From NCBI GenBank assembly GCA_910586035.1, contig CAJUHT010000005.1, forward strand, positions 1 through 64,000: 64,000 bases of DNA, written 5' to 3'. Each line of letters starts with the position of its first letter. Position 1 is the stretch's first letter. Shown one piece after another: positions 14,426-22,958 of the stretch. The position numbers and the translations under genes were made by a program. Under the pieces are notes generated by a model that saw only the letters and a program-made list of their open reading frames with translations, did not search any database and was not told the DNA's origin. This stretch comes from an uncultured Christensenella sp. (GTDB lineage Bacteria; Bacillota; Clostridia; Christensenellales; Borkfalkiaceae).

Positions 14426-17077
14426 TTATTTATCCAATATAAATTTGGCAAGCGTGTTTTTAATCGTTTCCAAATCAATGGGTTTGGCGATGTGCGCGTT
14501 CATACCGCAGTCCAAACACTTTTGAATATCCTCGGAGAAGGCGTCCGCCGTCATTGCTATAATGGGAATCTTGTTGTAGTCCTTTTTCAGTCCCCTTATA
14601 ACGGTGGTGGCTTCTATGCCGTTCATTACGGGCATACGTATGTCCATAAGAATGGCGTCGTATGTTCCGGGCTTGGCGGCAAGAAGTTTGTCAACGCAAA
14701 TCTGACCGTTTTCCGCGTGCTCAACAATCAACCCTATGCTCGTTAAAAGCAATTCCGCAATTTCCCAATTGAGGTCGTTGTCCTCGGCGATAAGCAGGCG
14801 CTTGCCTTCGAGGCTTATTTCCTTTTTCTTGGGTTCCATATTTACCGCCGCTTCGTGCGTTACTTCCGTAAATTGCCTCAGCCCGTAGAAGAGTGTGGAC
14901 TTGAACAGCGGTTTGGATATAAACCCGCTTATGCCCGCCGCGCGCGCGTCGTCCTCGATTTCCGACCAATCGTATGCCGAGATTAGAAGTATGGGAATAT
15001 TCGGTCCCAGCTTTGCGTGCATACGCCTTGCCGTTTCAATGCCGTCGATGCCGGGCAGCTTCCAATCGAGCAATATAATGTCGTACTTCCTGCCCGAGTC
15101 GTGCGCTTCGACAGCCATCTTTATAGCCGATTCGCCGTCTAACGTCGACTCCGCCTTTACGCCGATTGAAGCGAGCGAAGCCACCGTTGTGTCGCACAGC
15201 AGTTGGTCGTCGTCCACAACCAGCATTCTCCATTCGGGCAACAGCATATCTATTTCTTCCGTTTCGGCAATTTCAAGGTCTATGCAAACGTGGAACTTTG
15301 TGCCCTTGCCCGGTTTGCTGTCCACTTCGATAGAGCCGTGCATAGAGTCTATTATATACTTGGTTATCGACATTCCCAAGCCCGTGCCCTCGGTCTTGTG
15401 TACCCTTGCGCTGTCCTCGCGGGAGAAAGATTCGAAAATCTTTTTCTGGAATTCTTCGCTCATACCTATGCCGGTGTCCTGCACTGTGATGTGCGTGCGC
15501 ACGTAGTGTTCGCCCTTGGGCGAGCCTTCCTGCCAGAGCGAAAGCTCTATCTTGCCGTCTTCGGGGGTGAACTTGTAGGCGTTGGAAAGAAGATTCAAAA
15601 GCACCTGGTTTAACCTTACGCTGTCGCAGTAAACCTTTTCCGCGGCGATGTCGTGCACGTAAATGTCGAAATGCTGTTTTTTGATTTTTATTTGCGGCTG
15701 GATAATGGTGGCTATGCTCTCCACAACTTCGCTTAAAGAAAGCTCTTCCATATTCAGCGTCATCTTGCCGCTCTCTATCTTGGACATATCGAGTACGTCG
15801 TTTATAAGCCCCAAAAGGTGGCGGGAGGAGAGGGAAATCTTTTTAAGGCAGTTTGCCACCTGCTCCCTGTCGTCCATATTGGCGGTTGCAATAGCCGTCA
15901 TTCCGACTATGGCGTTCATAGGCGTTCTTATGTCGTGGCTCATATTGGAGAGGAAGTCGCTCTTCGCCTTGTTGGCTTCCTCGGCGGACCGCTTCGCCTC
16001 TTCGAGCTGTTTTAAATTCTGCTTGTTCATATAGTAGTAAATGCCGAATATAACTACCATAATCACAAGTATAACCGCGCACGCGCCCACCGTGAAGCCC
16101 GTCCAGGTCTTGCTCAGCCCGCGCACTATTCCGTCGAGCTCGGTGTACTCCATAACGGTTATTAAATACCACTCCGAATGGTTTAACCTCTCGCAATACA
16201 TATGCTTGCGCGAAGTGGAGTTGATAACGGTGGAGTACGTCTGGCTGTTGAGCATCTTTGACTTCATTGTGGAAATCAAAGCGTCGGCTTCATCGTCTTT
16301 CAGTCCGAAAGAGCCTTTAATCTGTTCGAAGTAGTTGGTGTATCCGGAGTGGTCGTGGTCGGTGTCGCCCGATTCGTTGGTGTGCATAACGTACGTGCCG
16401 CTGTTGGGGTCGTTTACGTTGTTGCCCCTGCGGATGATGTGCGTGTCGTACTTTTGCGAGGTGCTGCCGTCGGTATTTTTTTCGGAAAGCATATTAACAA
16501 TTTCGTCGTTGTTTAAACCGCCTATAAGCGCCGCGCTCTTTTTGCCGTTCCGCATCGCGTAGCCGTTTTCGGTAGGCACGCCTATAAGAATTATGCCGTT
16601 GTCAATCACGGCGCCGTCTGCGGCTGAGCTGGTTGCAACCGCCACTTTGGTTTCACCGTTTTTTAAAAGGGAGTTTTCAAAGGGGGCGGGGTCGTCAAGT
16701 TTAACTTGATTGCCGTACAGCATTTCTATGTTGCCGTCGCCGTCCATAAAGGCAAGGTATGTAAAATCGCGCGCCTGCGCCGCGTTGGTCAGGTGTGTGT
16801 TTACGTCTGCGGTATCCTCGGGGTACGTCTTGCGCAGACCGTCAATCATAGTCGTGCGCTGGTCTATAACGGTGTTGTATCTCATAACCGCCTGCCTGCC
16901 TATGCCCGTCATAAACATTTCGCCCATCTGGTTCATAGTGGCGGTGCTCTTGCCGTTCATAAACACGCCCAAAAAAGTAAACATAGCGATGCATATTACA
17001 ATACCCGCTATGATGCCTATAAACATTACTCTTTTGGAAAGCTTCTGCCATTTTTTGGTGATTGCGCTCTGCTCCAT
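14426..17077 (-). CDS. Hybrid sensor histidine kinase with two receiver domains
   Basis: An 883-residue protein starting with MEQSAITKKW. One membrane segment lies at about residues 15-37, an extracellular sensor of roughly 285 residues (Cache-like layout) follows, and a second membrane segment is at 328-350. Next come a short coiled coil, a HisKA domain with the phosphorylated His381 (SHDIRTPMN), and a HATPase domain with N box (NQVLLNLLSNAYKF), G1 (DTGIGM) and G2 (GTGLGM). Two receiver domains follow with Asp671 (LLDWKLPG) and Asp812 (LMDIRMPV). No output or HPt domain is present, so the phosphoryl group must pass to a separate HPt or regulator. The ligand is unknown. It is the only long minus-strand gene, convergent with marR-degV and divergent from cysK. 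Confidence 0.93.
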   Translation of the reverse strand: MEQSAITKKWQKLSKRVMFIGIIAGIVICIAMFTFLGVFMNGKSTATMNQMGEMFMTGIGRQAVMRYNTVIDQRTTMIDGLRKTYPEDTADVNTHLTNAAQARDFTYLAFMDGDGNIEMLYGNQVKLDDPAPFENSLLKNGETKVAVATSSAADGAVIDNGIILIGVPTENGYAMRNGKKSAALIGGLNNDEIVNMLSEKNTDGSTSQKYDTHIIRRGNNVNDPNSGTYVMHTNESGDTDHDHSGYTNYFEQIKGSFGLKDDEADALISTMKSKMLNSQTYSTVINSTSRKHMYCERLNHSEWYLITVMEYTELDGIVRGLSKTWTGFTVGACAVILVIMVVIFGIYYYMNKQNLKQLEEAKRSAEEANKAKSDFLSNMSHDIRTPMNAIVGMTAIATANMDDREQVANCLKKISLSSRHLLGLINDVLDMSKIESGKMTLNMEELSLSEVVESIATIIQPQIKIKKQHFDIYVHDIAAEKVYCDSVRLNQVLLNLLSNAYKFTPEDGKIELSLWQEGSPKGEHYVRTHITVQDTGIGMSEEFQKKIFESFSREDSARVHKTEGTGLGMSITKYIIDSMHGSIEVDSKPGKGTKFHVCIDLEIAETEEIDMLLPEWRMLVVDDDQLLCDTTVASLASIGVKAESTLDGESAIKMAVEAHDSGRKYDIILLDWKLPGIDGIETARRMHAKLGPNIPILLISAYDWSEIEDDARAAGISGFISKPLFKSTLFYGLRQFTEVTHEAAVNMEPKKKEISLEGKRLLIAEDNDLNWEIAELLLTSIGLIVEHAENGQICVDKLLAAKPGTYDAILMDIRMPVMNGIEATTVIRGLKKDYNKIPIIAMTADAFSEDIQKCLDCGMNAHIAKPIDLETIKNTLAKFILDK

Positions 17078-17114
17078 ACCCGCACTTCCTCGGAAAGTAT
17101 ATTTTTACTATCCT

Positions 17115-17143
17115 ATTTTATGCTCTTTTTTTTCGGCTGTCAA
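17115..17143 (-). promoter_or_regulatory. Promoter of the hybrid kinase
   Basis: On the minus strand TTGACA (17143-17138), a 17-base spacer and TAAAAT (17120-17115). A GAGGAA site precedes the start codon. Confidence 0.75.
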
Positions 17144-17216
17144 TATTTTTTGCGTGCGTAATATAATAGTTGCGCGCATATTTGCGTGCGCGCAGGCGCG
17201 TCGAACGCCAAAACTG

Positions 17217-17244
17217 TTGACTTACGCGCTTTAAATGGTATACT
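17217..17244 (+). promoter_or_regulatory. Promoter of cysK
   Basis: TTGACT (17217-17222), a 16-base spacer and TATACT (17239-17244), 35 bases before the chosen start codon. Confidence 0.65.
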
Positions 17245-17278
17245 TTATGTATATTCCCAAACCAAGGGGGATGCTATT

Positions 17279-18211
17279 ATGGCAAAAATTTACACCTCGG
17301 CGGAACAGCTTATAGGCAATACTCCGCTGTTAAAACTCGCTAACATACAAAAAAAGTTCGGCTTGACTGCGGAAATTTTAGGCAAGCTCGAATACTTTAA
17401 TCCCGCGGGCTCGGTCAAGGACAGGGCGGCTAAGGCTATGCTCGACGACGCGGAAGCGCGCGGACTTCTGCGGAAAGGCTCGGTTATAATCGAGCCGACT
17501 TCGGGCAATACGGGCATTGGGCTCGCGGCGGTTGCGGCGGCGCGCGGTTACAAAACCGTGATAGTTATGCCCGACAGTATGTCGGCAGAGCGCAGAAATT
17601 TATTGCGCGCTTACGGCGCGGAACTCGTGCTGACCGACGGCGCAAAGGGTATGAAGGGCGCAATAGCCGCGGCGGAGGAAATTGCCGCAAAAACGGAGGG
17701 CGGCTTTCTGGCGGGTCAGTTTTACAATCCCGCAAACCCGCGCGCTCACGAGCTGACTACGGGACCTGAAATATGGAACGATACCGACGGAAAGGTAGAC
17801 GCGTTTGTGGCGGGCGTTGGCACGGGCGGAACGCTCAGCGGCGCGGGCAGATATTTAAAGGGCAAAAATCCCGCGATAAAAGTAATCGCGGTGGAGCCGT
17901 CCTCTTCCGCGGTGCTTTCGGGCGGGCGAGCGGGCGCCCACGGCATACAGGGGCTGGGCGCGGGCTTTATTCCCGAAAACCTCGATTTATCGGTGTGCGA
18001 CGAAGTGATTGCCGTTACCGAGCAAGATGCTTACCGCTTCGGCGCGGAGGCGGCTAAAACCGAGGGCATACTCGTCGGCATTTCTTCGGGCGCGGCGCTG
18101 TGCGCGGCGGTGAAATTGGCTGAAAGGGAAGAGTATGCGGGCAAAAAGATTGTAGTAATTTTCCCCGACACGGGCGAAAGGTATTTAACCACGGATATGT
18201 TCGGCGGCTGA
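17279..18211 (+). CDS. cysK: Cysteine synthase A (O-acetylserine sulfhydrylase)
   Basis: A 310-residue pyridoxal-phosphate enzyme that makes cysteine from O-acetylserine and sulfide. I start at the ATG at 17279 behind AAGGGGG; an in-frame ATG at 17186 lies upstream of the promoter. The PLP lysine is Lys47 in NPAGSVKDRA. The substrate loop TSGNTGIG follows near residue 75, and the phosphate-binding GTGGT is near 180. GQFYNPANPRAHELTTGPEI and the ending VIFPDTGERYL are typical of CysK rather than of cystathionine beta-synthase. No cysE is adjacent. It has its own promoter and no clear terminator before the next gene, which has its own promoter. Confidence 0.95.
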   Translation: MAKIYTSAEQLIGNTPLLKLANIQKKFGLTAEILGKLEYFNPAGSVKDRAAKAMLDDAEARGLLRKGSVIIEPTSGNTGIGLAAVAAARGYKTVIVMPDSMSAERRNLLRAYGAELVLTDGAKGMKGAIAAAEEIAAKTEGGFLAGQFYNPANPRAHELTTGPEIWNDTDGKVDAFVAGVGTGGTLSGAGRYLKGKNPAIKVIAVEPSSSAVLSGGRAGAHGIQGLGAGFIPENLDLSVCDEVIAVTEQDAYRFGAEAAKTEGILVGISSGAALCAAVKLAEREEYAGKKIVVIFPDTGERYLTTDMFGG

Positions 18212-18254
18212 CCGCCATTACTCTGAGGTATGGCAGGCGATAAAGAATAAGTAT

Positions 18255-18283
18255 TTGCCGATAGCCGCGCAAAGTTATATAAT
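18255..18283 (+). promoter_or_regulatory. Promoter of the DUF3737 gene
   Basis: TTGCCG (18255-18260), a 17-base spacer and a consensus TATAAT (18278-18283). Confidence 0.7.
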
Positions 18284-18314
18284 GTTTACGTAAAAAAACA
18301 GCGAGGAAACACGT

Positions 18315-19172
18315 ATGAGAAAAATTATAGAAAATAAAACGTTCGACGAAGAAAGGGCGTTGTACGGCAGTAAAGAACTGCTTATAAAAAACGTGTCGTT
18401 CGACGGCTCCGCCGACGGCGAAAGCGCGGTAAAGGAGTGCGAAGATATCGAGGTGGAGGGCTGCTTCTGCAACCTGAGATATCCCTTCTGGCACGTGCGC
18501 GGGCTTAAAATTTCGGGCACGGAGATGACGGAATACTGCCGCGCCGCGCTGTGGTACTCGCGGGATATACGCATATCTTCGAGTAAACTTCACGGCATAA
18601 AGGCGTTAAGGGAGTGCGCGGCGGTAAAAATCGATAACTGCGACATATTGTCGCCCGAATTCGGCTGGTCGACCGACGGAATAGAGATGACGGACAGTAC
18701 TGCGGAGAGCGAGTACTTTATGCTCCGCGCCAAAAATATCAACTTTAAAAACGTAAAGTTCAAGGGCAAATATTCCTTTCAGTACATAGAAAACGCAACA
18801 TTTGAAAATTGCTCTTTCGATACAAAGGACGCGTTTTGGCACGGCAACAACATAGTCGTTAAGGACAGCGTAATCAAGGGCGAATATTTCGCCTGGTACT
18901 CCAAAAACCTTACGCTTGTAAACTGCAAGATTATAGGCACCCAGCCATTCTGTTACTGCACGGGGCTTAAACTTATAAATTGCAGTATGGAGGGTTGCGA
19001 TTTGGCTTTTGAAAAGTCGCAGGCAACGGCGGAAATTACCACTAAGGTAGACAGTATAAAGAACCCGTACGAGGGCGTTATAACCGTACCCGAGGTGGGC
19101 GAAATTATCCGCGACGACCCTAAATCTAACGGAAAAATAATTATAAAAAGTGTTGAATGCGCGGTTAAATGA
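18315..19172 (+). CDS. DUF3737 family right-handed beta-helix protein
   Basis: A 285-residue cytoplasmic protein, ATG after GAGGA. From residue 20 to 240 it is built of short beta-helix rungs (IKNVSFDGS, FENCSFDTK, LINCSMEGC), each with aromatic and Cys residues. Recurring patterns YPFWHV, AALWYS, DAFWHG and YFAWYS mark the DUF3737 family. The fold resembles pectin-acting enzymes, but I see no catalytic set and the family function is unknown to me. It is transcribed with its own promoter 46 bases ahead of an ABC exporter pair and may share a transcript with it, as I see no T-tract terminator between them. Confidence 0.88.
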   Translation: MRKIIENKTFDEERALYGSKELLIKNVSFDGSADGESAVKECEDIEVEGCFCNLRYPFWHVRGLKISGTEMTEYCRAALWYSRDIRISSSKLHGIKALRECAAVKIDNCDILSPEFGWSTDGIEMTDSTAESEYFMLRAKNINFKNVKFKGKYSFQYIENATFENCSFDTKDAFWHGNNIVVKDSVIKGEYFAWYSKNLTLVNCKIIGTQPFCYCTGLKLINCSMEGCDLAFEKSQATAEITTKVDSIKNPYEGVITVPEVGEIIRDDPKSNGKIIIKSVECAVK

Positions 19173-19218
19173 AGCGCAGTTGCGCGTTTGTAACCGTCGG
19201 GTTACTCATTGATAAATT

Positions 19219-21006
19219 ATGCTTTTAGGCAGGCACATTAACAGATATTATCTCAAATATATATGGCTGTATCTCATAGGCATTGTCGGCTTGGTTGCGG
19301 TTGATTGGTTTCAACTTCTCATACCCGAATATCTGGGCAGAATAGTCGACTTGTTTAACGGAGATACCGCGGATACCTCGGCGTTGGGCGAAATCGTCGT
19401 CGGGGTAATTTTTGTTGCCGTAATTCTCTTTGCGGGCAGGGTTATGTGGAGATTTTCCATATTTGCCGCCTCGCAAAAGACGGAGGCGGGCTTGCGCAGG
19501 AAGATGTTCGTTAAGGCGGAAAATCTGCCCATATCCTATTACGGAAAAAACAAGGTCGGAACGGTTATGGCGTGGTTTACGACCGACCTCGAAACGATAG
19601 AGGAATACCTCGGTTGGGGCACCATTATGCTGTTCGACGCGGGCTTTTTAACCGCGCTCGTAATAATTAAAATGGTGCGGCTCGACTGGGTGCTGTCGCT
19701 TATAGTCTTTCTGCCCCTCGCGCTCATAGCCGTATGGGGGGCGCTGGTTGAAAAATTTCTCTCCGAAAAGTGGACGGTACGGCAGAAAGAATTTGACGGG
19801 CTGTACGATTTCTCGCGCGAGAGTTTTACGGGCATAAGGGTGATAAAGGCGTTTTTAAACGGCACGCGCCGCCTGCACGGGTTTGCAAAAACGGTTAAAA
19901 AGAACAGGGACGCAAACGTTGCCTACGCCCGCCTCGCCGTGCTGTTCGACTGCATAATTTCGCTTATAATCGCGCTTATTACCGCCGTAATTTTAGGCGT
20001 CGGCGGGTACTTCGTCTACGCATATACAACGGGCGCGCCCGCGGTGGTGTTCGGGCATAGCATAGATATGTCTGCGGGCGATTTGGTAACCTTTTTGGGG
20101 TACTTCGAAACTATGATTTGGCCTATGATGGCGTTGGGGCAAATAATTTCTATGCGCTCGCGCGCCAAGGCTTCGCTTAAAAGGGTTTCCGATTTTTTAA
20201 ACGCGGAGGAGGAAAAGGAGCCGCAAAACGCCCTTGCCTTGACCGACGTGAAGGGCGCGGTAATCTTTAAAAACTTTACCTTTTGCTATCCCGACTGCCA
20301 GACTCCCGCGCTTAAAAACGTAACGCTTGAAATTGCCGCGGGCGAGCGCGTGGGTGTTATAGGCAAGGTGGGAAGCGGCAAAACTACGCTTGTAAACGCG
20401 CTGTTGAAAATTTACCCCGTGGACGGCGGACAGGTGTTTATAGACGGCAAGGATATCACCGCCTGCCGCTCGGAGGACGTGAGGAACGCGGTGGCGTACG
20501 CCCCGCAGGACAACTTTCTTTTCAGCGACACAATTGCCGGCAACATAGCTTTCGGCGCGGACGGCTGTTCCGATGAAAGGGTGAGGCAGGCGGCGGAGTT
20601 CGCCTGTCTGGACGGGGATATTCAGGGTTTCAGGGACGAATACCAAACGGTGTGCGGCGAGCGCGGCGTAACCCTTTCGGGCGGGCAGAAACAGCGGGTG
20701 TCAATCGCCCGCGCGTACATAAAGGACGCGCCCGTCCTCATTCTGGACGACAGCGTTTCCGCGGTGGATATGAAGACGGAGGAAGCCATTCTCTCCGCCA
20801 TAGAGCGCGAACGCAGGGGCAAGACGACCATAATCGTCGCTTCGCGGGCGAGCACCGTGGCGAGGTTCGACAAGGTCATAGTTATGAACGGCGGCGAAGT
20901 GGAAGCGTTTGCGCCGCCCTCCGAGCTGGCGGCAATTTCGCCCACGTACGAAAAAATGGTGCGCTTGCAGGCTTTGGAAGAAAGGGTTGCGGGAGGCGGC
21001 AAATGA
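19219..21006 (+). CDS. ABC exporter half-transporter, degenerate-site subunit
   Basis: A 595-residue membrane-ATPase fusion. The first 320 residues are a six-helix type I exporter domain. The nucleotide-binding domain has Walker A GKVGSGKTT (near 382), a Q loop in YAPQDNF, signature LSGGQKQRVSIARA and Walker B VLILDDSVSAVD. The residue after the Walker B Asp is Asp instead of the catalytic Glu, and the H-loop His is replaced (IIVASRAS). This is the pattern of the non-hydrolysing site in heterodimeric exporters (TM287/288-like). The partner follows with an ATGA overlap. There is no clear Shine-Dalgarno; two small hairpins (GCGCAGTTGCGC, GTAACCGTCGGGTTAC) lie in the 46-base gap. The substrate is unknown; drugs or lipids are usual for the family. 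Confidence 0.93.
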   Translation: MLLGRHINRYYLKYIWLYLIGIVGLVAVDWFQLLIPEYLGRIVDLFNGDTADTSALGEIVVGVIFVAVILFAGRVMWRFSIFAASQKTEAGLRRKMFVKAENLPISYYGKNKVGTVMAWFTTDLETIEEYLGWGTIMLFDAGFLTALVIIKMVRLDWVLSLIVFLPLALIAVWGALVEKFLSEKWTVRQKEFDGLYDFSRESFTGIRVIKAFLNGTRRLHGFAKTVKKNRDANVAYARLAVLFDCIISLIIALITAVILGVGGYFVYAYTTGAPAVVFGHSIDMSAGDLVTFLGYFETMIWPMMALGQIISMRSRAKASLKRVSDFLNAEEEKEPQNALALTDVKGAVIFKNFTFCYPDCQTPALKNVTLEIAAGERVGVIGKVGSGKTTLVNALLKIYPVDGGQVFIDGKDITACRSEDVRNAVAYAPQDNFLFSDTIAGNIAFGADGCSDERVRQAAEFACLDGDIQGFRDEYQTVCGERGVTLSGGQKQRVSIARAYIKDAPVLILDDSVSAVDMKTEEAILSAIERERRGKTTIIVASRASTVARFDKVIVMNGGEVEAFAPPSELAAISPTYEKMVRLQALEERVAGGGK

Positions 21007-22763
21007 CGGAAGAAAAACAAATTCTGCTGGGTGAAAAGCACCTGCCGTTAAACGTAAAATTAAAGCGCACATTCGCATACTTAAAGCCCCAGCTTCCGCG
21101 CTTTATAACCGCGCTTGCTCTGCTTATTTTAAACGTCGCTTTCGACGTGGCTATGCCCGTGTTCATAAGTTCCGCGTGCGACAATTTAAAGTCCAATTCG
21201 CTAAACTTAAACTTTATAATAGGGCTTGCGGTGGGCTATATCTCGGTGGGCGCGGTCAATCAGATTGTGCTGTATATCGAAAGTATGCTGTTGCAGAAGG
21301 CGGGGCAGAGCATAGTGGCAACTATGCGGTTGCAGGTGTATTCGCATATCCAAAACCTTTCGCAGAGCCAGCTCGATAAAATGCCCGTCGGTTCGCTTGT
21401 AACAAGGGTTGCCAACTACACTGCATCCCTTTCCGACCTGTTTACCGAAGTGCTTGTAAAGGTGCTTAAAAATATTCTTACGGTGGCGGGCGTGTACGGT
21501 ATGATGCTGTACATAAGCTGGCAGCTTTCGCTTGTTATGCTCGCGTTCATTGCCGCCGTCGCCGCAATTTCCTTTATATTCGGCAAAATAATAGGCGCTA
21601 TTTTCCGCAAGGAAAGGCAATATATTTCCGAACTCAACGCCTACCTCAACGAAAACCTTTCGGGTATGAAGCTCATTCACGTTTTCAACCGCCGCCAATT
21701 CAAAGAGTTGGAGTTTGTGCTCAAAAACGAAAATCTGCGCAAAGCCCGCTATAAGGTGGTGGTAGCTTTCGGCATTTACCGCCCGCTTATCACTTTAATT
21801 TATATACTGTCGATAGCCGCAACTTTCTATCTCGGCATAGGCTTCGGGTTAAATTCGGCAATGCTCGTCGCGTTCTATCTGTATCTATCCAAATTTTTCA
21901 ACCCCATACAGAATCTTGCCGACCAGCTAAACAACCTCCAAAAGGCTTTTACCGCATCGGAGAGACTGTTCAACCTGTTGGACGTGGAGCCGCAGGTGCG
22001 CGACTGCGAGGGCGCGGAGGAGGTGGAAAACTTCCGCGGGGAAATAGAGTTCGAAAACGTCTGGTTTGCCTACGAGGGTGAGGACTGGATATTGAAGGAC
22101 GTTTCTTTCAAGGTGAACGCGGGCGAAACGTGCGCTTTCGTCGGGGCGACGGGCGCGGGCAAGAGCACGGTGCTTGCGCTTATCGTGCGCAATTACGATA
22201 TCGCCAAAGGGCGCATACTAATCGACGGCAGGGATATTAAGACGATTAAAATAAAGTCCCTGCGCCGCGCCGTGGGGCAGATGTTGCAGGACGTATTTCT
22301 CTTCGGCGGCACGCTCAAAAGCAACCTTACGCTCGGCGGGAATTTTTCCGACGAAGAAATTCAAGCCGCCTGCCGCTACGTAAACGCCGACGGCTTCATT
22401 GACGAGCACCCGCAGGGTTTGGACAGGGAACTTTCCGAGCGGGGCGAAAACCTGTCGCAGGGGCAAAGGCAACTCTTATCCTTCGCCCGCACCGTTCTGC
22501 ATAAGCCGCAAATACTCATTTTGGACGAAGCCACCGCCAATATCGACACGGAAACGGAGGCGCTCATACAGGAAAGTCTGGAAAAGATGCGCAACATTGG
22601 CACTATGCTCGTCTGCGCCCACAGGCTGTCCACCGTAAAAAACGCCGATAAAATTATAGTTATGCGCAACGGCGTAATCGCGGAGAGCGGCACTCACTCC
22701 GAGTTGCTTTCACTCGGCGGGTATTATTACGATTTGTACAGTTTACAGTCGGAAAAGCTGTAA
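21003..22763 (+). CDS. ABC exporter half-transporter, catalytic subunit
   Basis: A 586-residue partner of the preceding gene, starting at the ATG that overlaps its TGA. The frame is open further upstream, but only inside the neighbouring gene. It has a six-helix exporter domain (to about residue 320) and a nucleotide-binding domain: Walker A GATGAGKST (near 378), Walker B ILILDEATANID with the catalytic Glu, and H loop CAHRLST. The signature reads LSQGQRQLLSFART. This subunit supplies the Walker B glutamate and the switch histidine that the partner lacks, so the pair should form one heterodimer with one active and one degenerate site. The substrate is unknown. No regulator is adjacent. Confidence 0.94.
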   Translation: MTEEKQILLGEKHLPLNVKLKRTFAYLKPQLPRFITALALLILNVAFDVAMPVFISSACDNLKSNSLNLNFIIGLAVGYISVGAVNQIVLYIESMLLQKAGQSIVATMRLQVYSHIQNLSQSQLDKMPVGSLVTRVANYTASLSDLFTEVLVKVLKNILTVAGVYGMMLYISWQLSLVMLAFIAAVAAISFIFGKIIGAIFRKERQYISELNAYLNENLSGMKLIHVFNRRQFKELEFVLKNENLRKARYKVVVAFGIYRPLITLIYILSIAATFYLGIGFGLNSAMLVAFYLYLSKFFNPIQNLADQLNNLQKAFTASERLFNLLDVEPQVRDCEGAEEVENFRGEIEFENVWFAYEGEDWILKDVSFKVNAGETCAFVGATGAGKSTVLALIVRNYDIAKGRILIDGRDIKTIKIKSLRRAVGQMLQDVFLFGGTLKSNLTLGGNFSDEEIQAACRYVNADGFIDEHPQGLDRELSERGENLSQGQRQLLSFARTVLHKPQILILDEATANIDTETEALIQESLEKMRNIGTMLVCAHRLSTVKNADKIIVMRNGVIAESGTHSELLSLGGYYYDLYSLQSEKL

Positions 22764-22823
22764 GGTTAAAACTTGTGTTTTTGAAAGAAAATTACTTTTT
22801 TTGTGAAATTCTATCGTTTTCGG

Positions 22824-22852
22824 TTGACTTTTACGGGCGCGCATAATATAAT
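22824..22852 (+). promoter_or_regulatory. Promoter of the pectate lyase gene
   Basis: TTGACT (22824-22829), a 17-base spacer and a consensus TATAAT (22847-22852). It lies upstream of, not downstream of, the next terminator hairpin. Confidence 0.75.
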
Positions 22853-22887
22853 AGTTAGCGTAATAACTATTTGCCTGTGTACATTTA

Positions 22888-22917
22888 ACTGCCACGGAGC
22901 CGTGGCGGTTTTTTTAT
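22888..22917 (+). terminator. Terminator or attenuator in the pectate lyase leader
   Basis: Stem AACTGCCACGG/CCGTGGCGGTT (22888-22898 with 22901-22911, one G-T pair), followed by an unbroken T run. It starts about 30 bases after the predicted transcription start, so it would stop transcripts from the promoter at 22824 unless opened. It may also end the ABC exporter transcript. Confidence 0.75.
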
Positions 22918-22958
22918 AAGATAATATTGGCGCTTGCGCGCTTTGGGGGATATATATT

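Noticed and set aside
17186..17278. Longer start of cysK
   Set aside because: The added residues lie upstream of the promoter and are absent from the family; AAGGGGG precedes the ATG at 17279.
20652..21002. Arg-rich extension of the second ABC exporter gene
   Set aside because: It lies in another frame of the first exporter gene, with a composition typical of shadow reading; the ATGA overlap gives the start.
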